The position numbers and the translations under genes are program-made. Below the pieces are notes generated by a model. That model was not told the origin of the DNA. It saw nothing but the letters and a program-made list of their open reading frames with translations, and ran no database searches. From Gemmatimonadota bacterium (GTDB taxonomy: Bacteria; Gemmatimonadota; Gemmatimonadetes; Gemmatimonadales; Gemmatimonadaceae), in the NCBI GenBank assembly GCA_027622655.1, contig JAQBYI010000004.1, forward strand, positions 1-64,000: DNA of 64,000 nt. The letters are read 5' to 3'. Below, piece after piece: positions 20,450 to 28,539 of the stretch (the stretch's first letter is position 1; each line of letters starts with the position of its first letter).

Positions 20450-20827
20450 GTGCGGACCGGTTCGCGCGCGCAATCGGCGTCGTCAGCAGGCGTGCACAGA
20501 GGTTCGCGCCTGCGTGCCGGCGTGGTGATGGCCGTGCATGCCGGGTCGCGTGTGCGCGGAGCGTGGCAGATGATCGTGCACGGAGGTTCGCGCGCACGAG
20601 TTGCCGGTGCCACGGCCGTGCGGAGAGGTTCGCGTCCGCGAGTTGTCCATGCGATGGCCGTGCAGAAGGGTTGGCGGCCGCGTTGCGCCTCGCTGTCAGG
20701 CGTGCAAACCGCCTCGCGCCACGGAAAGGCAGTGAGTACGGCCGTGCAAAGAACCTCGCGGACGATTGACGCGGCTCCGGCGCGAGTGCAAAGAGGTTCG
20801 CGAGCGGGAGTTGCGATCCCGCGGCGG
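20450..20827. repeat. Nine-unit 42-bp tandem repeat array
   Basis: Units start at 20450, 20492, 20534, 20576, 20618, 20660, 20702, 20744 and 20786, an exact period of 42 bases. Each begins with a core resembling GTGCANAGAGGTTCGCG and continues into about 25 variable bases, often ending GGCC or GGC. The period is 14 codons, so reading frames stay open on both strands: on the plus strand the unit reads V(H/Q/R)xGSR plus eight residues, on the minus strand R(E/Q/D)PxCT plus eight. I cannot decide whether the array is translated. It directly precedes the 222-aa orphan gene. Confidence 0.85.
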
Positions 20828-20935
20828 CTCGGCGCACCGCTCAAGTTGTTGGTGGCTATGGCGAAACGTCTCGGGGCCAAGCTATTAAGGAGAGGATCCG
20901 GAATGTTGAAGGCGGTCACCTAACGCGAGGGCCGT

Positions 20936-21604
20936 ATGCAGGGGCGACAGGTCGAGGAGCTTCAGGCGTACCAGCGAATGGAGGCGTTCATCAGCCGGAA
21001 CGCGGCGCACCTGGGGACCATTCCGAATACGCTGCCGCGGCGGAACATCGTGGCGGCGATCAAGGCGATCACGGAGGCGTTTACCGCGCAGGCCAGAACC
21101 GAGAGAATGCGGCAGAGCCTGACGACGAAGAAGCACGACCTGCGCGAAGCTCTGCGGCGCGAGATGGGACCATTGATCGCGCTGCCCCAGGCGACGAGCA
21201 TGGCTCCAGAGCTCGAAAACATGCGGAACCTCCGGTTTCCCCCCATCCGGATTGATGACATGACCCTGATTGGCGACGCGCGGGCGTTGCGCAAGATGGC
21301 CGCCAGACACGAAGCAGTCTTCATACGGTGCGGGCGCAAGCGCAACTTCCTTGAACATCTGGACGGGATGATTGCGGCGCTCGAAGAGTGCATCATGGCG
21401 CGCGACGGCGAGCGCGTGGAACATCGCCGGCAGACGATTCTCGTTGTCACGGAGCTGAAGCGCGCCCGGTTCAATCGCGACATCCTCACGGCGACGATGA
21501 AAGAGCAGCTCCGAGAGCCGCGGCCGGACTTGCTGAAGGCCTGGATGGCCGCGATTCGGATGCGGCAGAAGCCGGGGCCGAAACGGAAGCGGGCGAGCAG
21601 CTAA
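20936..21604 (+). CDS. Basic all-helical orphan protein
   Basis: A 222-aa protein with no signal peptide or membrane segment, predicted by eye to be mostly helical with many Arg/Lys/Glu residues and a basic tail (KPGPKRKRASS). An early block (EELQAYQRMEAFISRN, then LGTIPNTLPRR) and KKHDLREALRREMGP recall an orphan family of about 200 aa that I associate with soil bacteria; this is memory of style, not a match. GAGGG lies 8-12 bases before the ATG. It begins 108 bases after the 42-bp array; in between is an AAGGAGA followed by a six-codon frame (ATG 20903 to TAA). Function unknown; nucleic-acid binding is suggested by charge. Confidence 0.6.
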   Translation: MQGRQVEELQAYQRMEAFISRNAAHLGTIPNTLPRRNIVAAIKAITEAFTAQARTERMRQSLTTKKHDLREALRREMGPLIALPQATSMAPELENMRNLRFPPIRIDDMTLIGDARALRKMAARHEAVFIRCGRKRNFLEHLDGMIAALEECIMARDGERVEHRRQTILVVTELKRARFNRDILTATMKEQLREPRPDLLKAWMAAIRMRQKPGPKRKRASS

Positions 21605-21613
21605 GTCCGGCCG

Positions 21614-21988
21614 CTACTTCAGTCGACGAAGGCGGCCGGCGTTTCGTGCATGCCAATCCTGGACCTCGCGGATCACTTCGCCGAGCGTGGGAATGGCGTC
21701 TTCGTCTTCGAGGTCGATGACCTCCGATTCGCGCCCGTCACCGAACGTGTTGTAGACGTGCTTGTGCGGCTGGGGCCGATGATCGTGGGCGGAGTCGTGC
21801 TCCTTTTCGACCTCGATCGTGACGGCATCGAGGCAGACGATGCTGCCGGAAAGCAGCACGATCGATTCCTGGATCGTGAATGCGCATCGGTCGTCAACGA
21901 CGAAGCCCTCATCGAGGAGCCCCGCCATCCATTGCTCGTGAACCGTGATGTAGTTGCCGAGCCTGTTAGGGCCGTGCTTTCTGGGCAA
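21614..21988 (-). CDS. Small acidic protein, toxin-like second gene
   Basis: A 124-aa protein with a hydrophobic beta-like core (ESIVLLSGSIVCLDAVTIEVEK) followed by a His-rich run and VYNTFGDGRESEVIDL. The shape, short beta-barrel core then helical tail, is like small toxins of type II pairs such as the TumE/DUF6516 class, but I cannot place it firmly. Its start lies inside the end of the upstream 71-aa gene (23-base overlap), so the two are translationally coupled. Convergent with the 222-aa orphan, with only 9 bases between stops. Confidence 0.5.
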   Translation of the reverse strand: MPRKHGPNRLGNYITVHEQWMAGLLDEGFVVDDRCAFTIQESIVLLSGSIVCLDAVTIEVEKEHDSAHDHRPQPHKHVYNTFGDGRESEVIDLEDEDAIPTLGEVIREVQDWHARNAGRLRRLK

Positions 21989-22181
21989 TGAGGTCGTCCC
22001 TCAGTCGTGCCCAGAAGAGCCACTTGCTGACGTCGGCCGTCTCGTGCAAACGACCTGTCTCCATCGCGTGCTTCAACCCTGCGGTTGGCAGCTCGTAGCG
22101 ATGCTCGAACTCGCGAAGCCGCGCCGACAGCACTGCGAGATAGTTCTCGGTCGTGCCCCCATAAGCAAAACGTTGTCCCAA
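21966..22181 (-). CDS. Small helical protein, antitoxin-like first gene
   Basis: A 71-aa protein, mostly helical (ENYLAVLSARLREFEHRYEL, then WLFWARLRDDLIA), without membrane segments. It overlaps the downstream 124-aa gene by 23 bases. Small helical protein first, slightly larger protein second, strong overlap and location in an island with other toxin-antitoxin genes suggest an antitoxin or dimerisation partner. No DNA-binding motif is obvious. The family is not recognised. Confidence 0.45.
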   Translation of the reverse strand: MGQRFAYGGTTENYLAVLSARLREFEHRYELPTAGLKHAMETGRLHETADVSKWLFWARLRDDLIAQKARP

Positions 22182-22301
22182 CAGCCCCCAATGGCAAGAC
22201 CGAATCCGGTCGCCTGAGCCGGCGCAATGAAAGCGGGCCCGCAGCGGAAATCGCTGAAGGCCCCGTATGCAAAGCGGACTAGGCTCGCTAGAGGCCGGCC
22301 G

Positions 22302-23363
22302 CTACCTGTACTCCCCCATCAACTCCGCCAGCGCCCCGCTCCCCGGGCACAACTCCCCATACGGCACGTCCACCAGCGGCGTCTCCACCGTCTTATTGAG
22401 CGTGTGCATCTCGCTGGTGGAACCCTCTTCCAGGTAGAGCAGCCCCGTCGCAATCTCCCCGCGATCGTGGCACTCCTTCACGTGCGTGTACGCCGTGTTG
22501 CGGTCCGTGGCGTCGTAACTCTCCGGCGTCTTCCGGAACCGCACCACGCTCCCATCGTGCATCGACACGCTGGTCACCCCGCCGGCGTCCTTCTGCTCGG
22601 CGCTGATCTCCTTGCGCAGCGGCACGAAGTCCACGGGCGCGAGTTCCACCTCGTGCTCGCGCGTGAACTTGTAGCTCTTGGTGCTCCCCTCGTGATCGTT
22701 GAAGCTCACGCAGGGCGAGATGATGTCGATCAGTGCAAAGCCGTTGTGCCTGAGCCCGGCCTTCAGGATGGGCACGAGCTGCGTCTTGTCGCCGCTGAAC
22801 GACCGCGCCACGAACGTGGCACCGAGCGTGAGCGCGAGCAGGATGGGATCGATGGGCGCGTTCTGGTTGGCCTCGCCCTTCTTTGCGGTGCTGCCGACAT
22901 CGGCGCTGGCCGAGAACTGACCCTTGGTGAGGCCATACACGCCGTTGTTCTCAATGAGATACAGCATATGCACATTGCGGCGAATGGCGTGGCAGAGCTG
23001 GCCGAGCCCGATCGACAGCGAATCGCCGTCACCGGAAATACCGATGTACATCAGCGACCGGTTCGCGGCGTTCGCCCCACTCGTGAGCGACGGCATGCGC
23101 CCGTGCACGCTGTTGAAGCCGTGCGACTGCTTCATGAAGTACGCGGTGGTCTTGGACGAACAACCAATGCCGCTCATCTTGGCCGCTTTGTGAGGCGGTA
23201 CGTCGAGTTCCCAGAACGCGCTGATCAACGCCGCGGTCACGGAATCGTGCCCGCACCCGGCGCAGAGCGTGCTCATCGCACCTTCATAGTCACGCTTGGT
23301 GAGGCCGAGCCCGTTCTTCGGAAGGCCGGGATGCTTGACGGGTGGTTTCGCGATACTGGTCAC
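22302..23363 (-). CDS. korB: 2-oxoacid:ferredoxin oxidoreductase, beta subunit
   Basis: A 353-aa thiamine-diphosphate-binding subunit. LCAGCGHDSV is the N-terminal signature, SGIGCSSKTTAYFMK follows, and GISGDGDSLSIGLGQLCHAIRRN to ENNGVYGLTKGQFSAS is the TPP/Mg2+ motif (GDGD to N). With the alpha subunit it oxidatively decarboxylates a 2-oxoacid, most likely 2-oxoglutarate, to the acyl-CoA and reduces ferredoxin. Its ATG overlaps the stop of the alpha gene by four bases. The substrate is inferred from overall likeness to KorAB of aerobes. Confidence 0.88.
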   Translation of the reverse strand: MTSIAKPPVKHPGLPKNGLGLTKRDYEGAMSTLCAGCGHDSVTAALISAFWELDVPPHKAAKMSGIGCSSKTTAYFMKQSHGFNSVHGRMPSLTSGANAANRSLMYIGISGDGDSLSIGLGQLCHAIRRNVHMLYLIENNGVYGLTKGQFSASADVGSTAKKGEANQNAPIDPILLALTLGATFVARSFSGDKTQLVPILKAGLRHNGFALIDIISPCVSFNDHEGSTKSYKFTREHEVELAPVDFVPLRKEISAEQKDAGGVTSVSMHDGSVVRFRKTPESYDATDRNTAYTHVKECHDRGEIATGLLYLEEGSTSEMHTLNKTVETPLVDVPYGELCPGSGALAELMGEYR

Positions 23364-25171
23364 GATTGCACTCCTGCCAGTTGTTGTGTCTGGCCGAGCC
23401 CGGCGCGAACACCGTCAACCACGACGGCGGGCGTGAGCGGAAGACCGGCATAGTCGAGTACGGGAATCATCTTGTCGCGCGCCGTGCCGGTCTCGATAGC
23501 AATCATCGAGCGCAGCTGCGCGTCTCTATTCTGTTCAACGACGAACAGCTTGTCGTGACTCTCGAGGAACTCCGTCACCTCAGGGCCAAACGGGAAGGCC
23601 TTGATGCGCATGAAGTCACAGGTCACGCCTTGGCTTTCGAGCCGGTCCATTGCCTCGATCACCGCGCCGCGCGTCCCGCCGAGCGCCACGAGTCCAATCT
23701 CGTTATCGCCGCTTCCGTGGAACTCCGGCTTTGGTACTGCGCCTTCCGCGGTCTTGAATTTCAGTGCGATGCGATCCAACACGGCCTGATACTCGGCCGA
23801 ATCTTCCGTGTACGCACCGGAAAGACTGTGGCCGGAGCCGCGTGTAAAGAACGCGCCCTTGCCGCCACTGCCTGGCAGCGTGCGCGACGGAATGCCGCCG
23901 CCGGTGTCGTGAAACCGACTCCACTTGGAAATCTCCGCCACCTGCTCGGCGGTGAGCACGTTGCCGCGAGCGGGCACGTACGAGTCGTCCCACTCGAGCT
24001 TCGGAATCATCCAGTCGTTCATGCCTATGTCGAGATCGCTCAGCACGAACACCGGTGTCATGAACGTTTCCGCCAGGTCGAACGACATTGGCGCCATCGT
24101 GAAGCACTCGGCGGGGTCCGACGGATAGAGACAGATATGCTTGGTGTCGCCGTGCGACGCGTACGCGCACGCCAACAAATCGGCCTGCTGCGTGCGCGTG
24201 GGCATGCCGGTGCTCGGCCCCACACGCTGCACGTCCACGACCACGGCCGGCATTTCAGCGTAGTACGCGAGGCCGATGAATTCCTGCATCAGCGAAATAC
24301 CCGGGCCCGCCGTGGCGGTGAAGGCGCGCGCGCCGGCCCAGTTGGCGCCAATCACCATGCCCGCGGCCGCCAACTCGTCCTCGGCCTGGATGATGAGGTA
24401 CTTCTTCGTTCCGTCGGCGTTGGTACGGTACTTTTTGCAGAAGGCCGTGAACGCATCCATCAGCGACGTACTCGGCGTGATGGGATACCACGCGCCAACG
24501 GTCGCGCCTGCAAAGACGGCGCCGAGCCCGAACGCGGTGTTGCCGTCCATCAGGATGTGGCCAGACGTCTTGTTCAGCGGCGAGAGACTGAACGGCAGCG
24601 GGCACTCGTAGTGCTTGGCCGCGTAGTCGTAGCCGAGGCGCACGGCCTTGAAGTTGGCGTCGAGGAGCTTCTTCTTCTTGGAAAACTTCTCGGTGAGCAG
24701 CGCATCAATGATGTCTGTATCAATTCCAATGAGCGCCGCGAGCGCGCCGGTATAGACGATGTTGCGCAGCAGCACACGGTCGCGGTCACGCTCGAACGCG
24801 TTCACGCACATCTCGCCGCACGGCACGCCGATGATGTTGATGTCGTCGCGCTCGAGCGCTGACGGGAGCGGCCAGGTGGAGTCGTACAGCAGGTAGCCGC
24901 CGGACCGCACCGCCGCGACATCCTTGGCGTACGTCTCGGGGTTCATCGCGATGACGAGGTCGATCTCCTGCCGGCGCGCGTTCCATCCGTCGCCGCTGAC
25001 GCGAACCTCGTACCAGGTGGGCAGGCCCTGAATGTTCGACGGGAAGACGTTCTTGCCCGTGACAGGGATGCCCATCCGGAAAATGGACTGCATCACCAGC
25101 GTGTTGGCCGACGCAGATCCGGTGCCATTTACCGTGGCGATCTTGAAGGCAAAATCGTTTGTGGATGACAT
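23360..25171 (-). CDS. korA: 2-oxoacid:ferredoxin oxidoreductase, gamma-alpha fusion
   Basis: A 603-aa subunit that fuses the gamma domain (about residues 1-190, starting KIATVNGTGSASANTLVMQ) to the alpha pyrimidine-binding domain (about 210-600). GNTAFGLGAVFAG, YPITPSTSLMDAF and ATAGPGISLMQEFIGLAYY are typical alpha signatures, and PSTGMPTRTQQADLL a CoA-side block. The fusion order is that of KorA of Actinobacteria and other aerobes. It sits between the flavin/Fe-S oxidoreductase gene (57 bases upstream, with a dispersed repeat in the gap) and korB (ATGA overlap). Cytoplasmic and co-transcribed. Confidence 0.9.
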   Translation of the reverse strand: MSSTNDFAFKIATVNGTGSASANTLVMQSIFRMGIPVTGKNVFPSNIQGLPTWYEVRVSGDGWNARRQEIDLVIAMNPETYAKDVAAVRSGGYLLYDSTWPLPSALERDDINIIGVPCGEMCVNAFERDRDRVLLRNIVYTGALAALIGIDTDIIDALLTEKFSKKKKLLDANFKAVRLGYDYAAKHYECPLPFSLSPLNKTSGHILMDGNTAFGLGAVFAGATVGAWYPITPSTSLMDAFTAFCKKYRTNADGTKKYLIIQAEDELAAAGMVIGANWAGARAFTATAGPGISLMQEFIGLAYYAEMPAVVVDVQRVGPSTGMPTRTQQADLLACAYASHGDTKHICLYPSDPAECFTMAPMSFDLAETFMTPVFVLSDLDIGMNDWMIPKLEWDDSYVPARGNVLTAEQVAEISKWSRFHDTGGGIPSRTLPGSGGKGAFFTRGSGHSLSGAYTEDSAEYQAVLDRIALKFKTAEGAVPKPEFHGSGDNEIGLVALGGTRGAVIEAMDRLESQGVTCDFMRIKAFPFGPEVTEFLESHDKLFVVEQNRDAQLRSMIAIETGTARDKMIPVLDYAGLPLTPAVVVDGVRAGLGQTQQLAGVQS

Positions 25172-25175
25172 TATG

Positions 25176-25226
25176 ACGACAGGGGCGAGTGGACGGCTTA
25201 CGGTTGACGGCCGACGGCTAACGGCT
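25176..25226. repeat. Dispersed GC hairpin-type repeat, copy A
   Basis: Shares GCGAGTGGACGGCTTACGG and the following TTGACGGC with copy B at 52546, plus an ACGAC a few bases before it. It fills the 57-base gap between the flavin/Fe-S gene and korA. This copy has the 5' arm and a shortened 3' part, so it folds less well than copies B and C. Confidence 0.7.
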
Positions 25227-25228
25227 CA

Positions 25229-27121
25229 CTACACAGCGACGGCGGGTTCTGGCTTGGCGAACGCGTACGGAACAACCAACTCGAACTTGCGCATGTCCCA
25301 CGCAGCGGTCGGGCACCTTTCCGCGCAAAGGCCGCAGTGCAGACACATGTCCTCGTCCTTCACCATCACGCGCTTGGTCTGCGGCAACGCAGGCGAGACG
25401 TAAATCTCCTGCGACAGGTTCACCGCCGGAGCCACGAGTCGGGTACGGAGATCGGTTTCGTCGCCATCGTCGGTGATCGTGAGGCAGCTCGTCGGGCAGA
25501 CGTCCACGCACGCATCGCACTCGATACAGAGGTTGTCCGTGAAGTGCGTCTGGATGTCGCAGTTCAGGCAGCGCTCCACTTCGCGCGCGGTCTGCTCGGC
25601 GGTTAACCCAAGCTCGACTTCGACGTTGACGTTCGAAAAACGCTTGACCAGCTCCTCGTGGTTCATCTTTGCGCGAGGAGACTGGTTGTAATCGTTGCTG
25701 TAGCTCCAGGAGTGCATTCCCACCTTGGCACTCTGGAGATTCATGCCATATGCAGGACGGTCGGTGACCGGCAGCGACTGGCAGTACTGATGAATCGAAA
25801 TCGCTGCCTGATGTCCGTGTTCCACGGCCCAGATGATATTCGCCGGGCCCCACGCAGCATCGCCGCCAAAGAAGACATTCGGCAGTGAACTCTGGTGCGT
25901 AGTCTTGTCCACAACCGGCATGTCCCACTTGGTGTCGAACTCGATGCCGATGTCGCGCTCCACCCACTCGAACGCGTTGTCCTGGCCAATCGCGAGAATC
26001 ACCGAGTCACACGGAATCACAAGCGTCTCGGCGACCGTGCTCGACTGCTTGCCCTTGGCGTCGGTGCTCCACTCGAGCACCTCGAACTCCATCCCAACGA
26101 GCGTGCCGTTCTCGTACACGTAGCGTTTGGGCGAGTGGTTCTCGATGATCTCGACGAGTTCTTCCTCGGCGTCTTCGAGTTCCCACGGGCTCGCCTTGAA
26201 GTGTTCGCGGCCACGGCGCGCCATCACCTTCACCTCGGTGGCGCCGAGTCGGAGGGCCGTGCGGCAGCAATCCATCGCCGTGTTGCCCACGCCGATGATC
26301 AGCACGCGCTTTTCGATCTTTTCGATATGCTCGAAGTGAACGCCGCCGAGCCATTCGATGCCGATGTGAATGACCTTGTCGGCGTTTCCGTCGTGACGAC
26401 CCGGCAGATCGAGCTCCTTGCCCTTGGGCGCGCCACTGCCGACGAACACGGCGTCGTAGCCTTGGGTGAGCAGCGCCTTCATCGACGTGACCGGCGACTT
26501 GTACTTCACCTCGACGCCGGTGTTGAGAATGGCGTTGATCTCTTCGTCGAGCACCGCGGGCGGGAGCCGGAACGCGGGAATATTCCAGCGCATCAGGCCG
26601 CCGGACTGTTCGGCTTTTTCGAGGATCGTGACGGAGTAGCCGAGCGGGCGGAGATCGTTCGCGAGGGTGAGTGACGCCGGGCCGCAGCCGATGAGCGCGA
26701 TCTTCTTTCCGTTCTCGGTTGATGGCGGTTTCGGCAGGAACTCGTCGATATCGCCCTTGAGGTCCGACGCCACGCGCTTGAGCCGGCAGATCGCGACGGG
26801 CTTGCCGTCTACACGGGTGCGCCGGCACGCGGGTTCGCACGGACGATCGCACGTGCGGCCGAGGATGCCGGGGAAGACATTCGACTCGCGATTGAGCAGG
26901 TACGACTCGGCGAACTTGCCGTTCGCGATGAGCCGGATGTACTCGGGAACGTTGGTGTGCGCCGGGCATCCCCACTGACAGTCAACAACCTTGTGGTAGT
27001 AGCGCGGATCTGAGACGTTGGTCGGCTGGGACATCAGTGGGTCAAAGGTCGATTTGGTGCCGCTGCTTAACTGAATGATTGTCGCGCCGGGGACACGGGA
27101 TTTCAAGGAGACACTCCCCAT
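25229..27121 (-). CDS. FAD/NAD(P) and 4Fe-4S oxidoreductase, GltD/PreT-like
   Basis: About 630 aa. Residues about 50-120 form the cysteine-rich domain of glutamate-synthase small subunits (CQWGCPAHTNVPEYIRL, then GRTCDRPCEPACRR). KIALIGCGPASLTLANDL is the FAD-binding loop and VLIIGVGNTAMDCCRTAL the NAD(P) loop. Two C-terminal clusters, CIECDACVDVCPTSC and CLHCGLCAERCP, bind 4Fe-4S. It likely shuttles electrons between NAD(P)H and the ferredoxin site of KorAB just downstream. The start is not certain: ATG 27121 is used because the following residues look coding; ATG 27034 or a start at 27178 are alternatives. Confidence 0.82.
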   Translation of the reverse strand: MGSVSLKSRVPGATIIQLSSGTKSTFDPLMSQPTNVSDPRYYHKVVDCQWGCPAHTNVPEYIRLIANGKFAESYLLNRESNVFPGILGRTCDRPCEPACRRTRVDGKPVAICRLKRVASDLKGDIDEFLPKPPSTENGKKIALIGCGPASLTLANDLRPLGYSVTILEKAEQSGGLMRWNIPAFRLPPAVLDEEINAILNTGVEVKYKSPVTSMKALLTQGYDAVFVGSGAPKGKELDLPGRHDGNADKVIHIGIEWLGGVHFEHIEKIEKRVLIIGVGNTAMDCCRTALRLGATEVKVMARRGREHFKASPWELEDAEEELVEIIENHSPKRYVYENGTLVGMEFEVLEWSTDAKGKQSSTVAETLVIPCDSVILAIGQDNAFEWVERDIGIEFDTKWDMPVVDKTTHQSSLPNVFFGGDAAWGPANIIWAVEHGHQAAISIHQYCQSLPVTDRPAYGMNLQSAKVGMHSWSYSNDYNQSPRAKMNHEELVKRFSNVNVEVELGLTAEQTAREVERCLNCDIQTHFTDNLCIECDACVDVCPTSCLTITDDGDETDLRTRLVAPAVNLSQEIYVSPALPQTKRVMVKDEDMCLHCGLCAERCPTAAWDMRKFELVVPYAFAKPEPAVAV

Positions 27122-27238
27122 CGTACGCCATGCAACACGATGGCGTTGCTTGAGATGGAACGATGACGTCCCGCCCAACCAGGCGGCCCATGATTGGAAC
27201 CATGCCCACCCGACCCCGGCGGCTTCCTCCGAAGCAAC

Positions 27239-27263
27239 GAAGTGATTACAATGTAGTTACTTC
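27239..27263 (+). promoter_or_regulatory. Palindromic operator of mazEF-like pair
   Basis: A 25-base imperfect palindrome with half-sites GAAGTGATTACA and (reverse) GAAGTAACTACA, centred at 27251. It contains TACAAT, a -10 candidate, and ends one base before the AGGAGG ribosome site. Position and symmetry fit autorepression by the antitoxin or the toxin-antitoxin complex. Confidence 0.6.
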
Positions 27264-27273
27264 AGGAGGCGAT

Positions 27274-27540
27274 GTGCTGGCAAAATTGGTGCGGATCGGT
27301 AATTCACGCGGGGTGCGGCTTCCCAAAGGGATGATCGAGGAGGCCGGCCTCGGCGACGAGGTCGAACTCACCGTCCGGAAGGGCGAAATCGTGATTGCCC
27401 GGGTGAAAAAGGTGCGCGAGGGGTGGGCCGACGACGCGAAGTTGATGGTCAAGCTTGAGCCGCGCGGTACCTGGCCGGAAATGCCACCGACGCACTGGAT
27501 GCTTCACGAGCAGGAGTGGCCGGAGGAAGATCTCAAGTGA
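27274..27540 (+). CDS. mazE: AbrB/MazE-type antitoxin
   Basis: An 88-aa protein. GTG 27274 is chosen: AGGAGG lies four bases upstream and the protein then begins with the swapped-hairpin motif LAKLVRIGNSRGVRLPKGMIEEAGL, followed by DEVELTVRKGEIVIARV, the classic AbrB/MazE DNA-binding fold. The acidic, Trp-rich C-terminus (HEQEWPEEDL) is where MazE-type antitoxins wrap their toxin. It overlaps mazF by four bases (GTGA). Confidence 0.85.
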   Translation: MLAKLVRIGNSRGVRLPKGMIEEAGLGDEVELTVRKGEIVIARVKKVREGWADDAKLMVKLEPRGTWPEMPPTHWMLHEQEWPEEDLK

Positions 27541-27872
27541 CCGACGGGACGCCCGTGCGACGTGGAGACGTTGTGGTCGCCGTTTTCGCCAACGCGCAAG
27601 GCGGCGAAATCCGCAAACGGAGGCCGTTCGTCGTGATCTCGCCCGATGAACTGAACGAAGTCGCAGATACGTACGTCGCCGCCGGCCTCACCACCGGACA
27701 TCATCCCTATCGGTATCGCGTGCCCTGCAAGTTCGCGAGTCGCAAGGGACATGTCGTGCTGGACCAGTTGTACACGCTTGATGCGTCGCGCATCGGACCA
27801 CCGATTGGCCGACTGGCGCCGAGGGAGGTGGTGGAAACTCTCGCCATCCTCCGGGAAATGTTCGCCGAGTAG
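27537..27872 (+). CDS. mazF: MazF/PemK-type toxin
   Basis: A 111-aa protein starting at the GTG overlapping the antitoxin stop; GGAGGA lies eight bases upstream. VRRGDVVVAVFANAQG is the N-terminal beta-barrel signature, KRRPFVVISPDELNE the next conserved strand pair, and HVVLDQLYTLDASRIG the block with the D-Q that marks MazF ribonucleases. By family it cleaves single-stranded RNA and arrests translation until the antitoxin is resynthesised. The GGEIRKRRP loop carries the arginine typical of the active site. Confidence 0.85.
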   Translation: MTDGTPVRRGDVVVAVFANAQGGEIRKRRPFVVISPDELNEVADTYVAAGLTTGHHPYRYRVPCKFASRKGHVVLDQLYTLDASRIGPPIGRLAPREVVETLAILREMFAE

Positions 27873-27913
27873 GGGCGGTTACACAAATCGCCGTCACAGC
27901 CGAGATTTCCCGC

Positions 27914-28495
<582 letters not shown>

Positions 28496-28501
28496 CCAGC
28501 G

Positions 28502-28517
28502 CCAGTCGCGCGACTGG
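28502..28517. terminator. Palindrome between convergent genes
   Basis: A perfect 16-base palindrome CCAGTCGCGCGACTGG between the TMEM175-like gene and the minus-strand M20 gene. It can form a hairpin on either strand, with AAA following on the plus strand. Weak bidirectional terminator candidate. Confidence 0.4.
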
Positions 28518-28539
28518 AAAGAGCAGGGTCGCCGGTCGA

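Noticed and set aside
20450-20827. CRISPR array
   Set aside because: The conserved core is short (17 bases) and varies between units, the period is exactly 14 codons, and no cas genes are present.
20345-20923. 192-aa plus-strand repeat protein as a confident gene
   Set aside because: Three frames on both strands stay open because of the 42-base period, so openness is no evidence of coding; kept as a repeat feature only.
23342-24862. 506-codon plus-strand frame
   Set aside because: Antisense to korA with no domain signatures; korA motifs are decisive.
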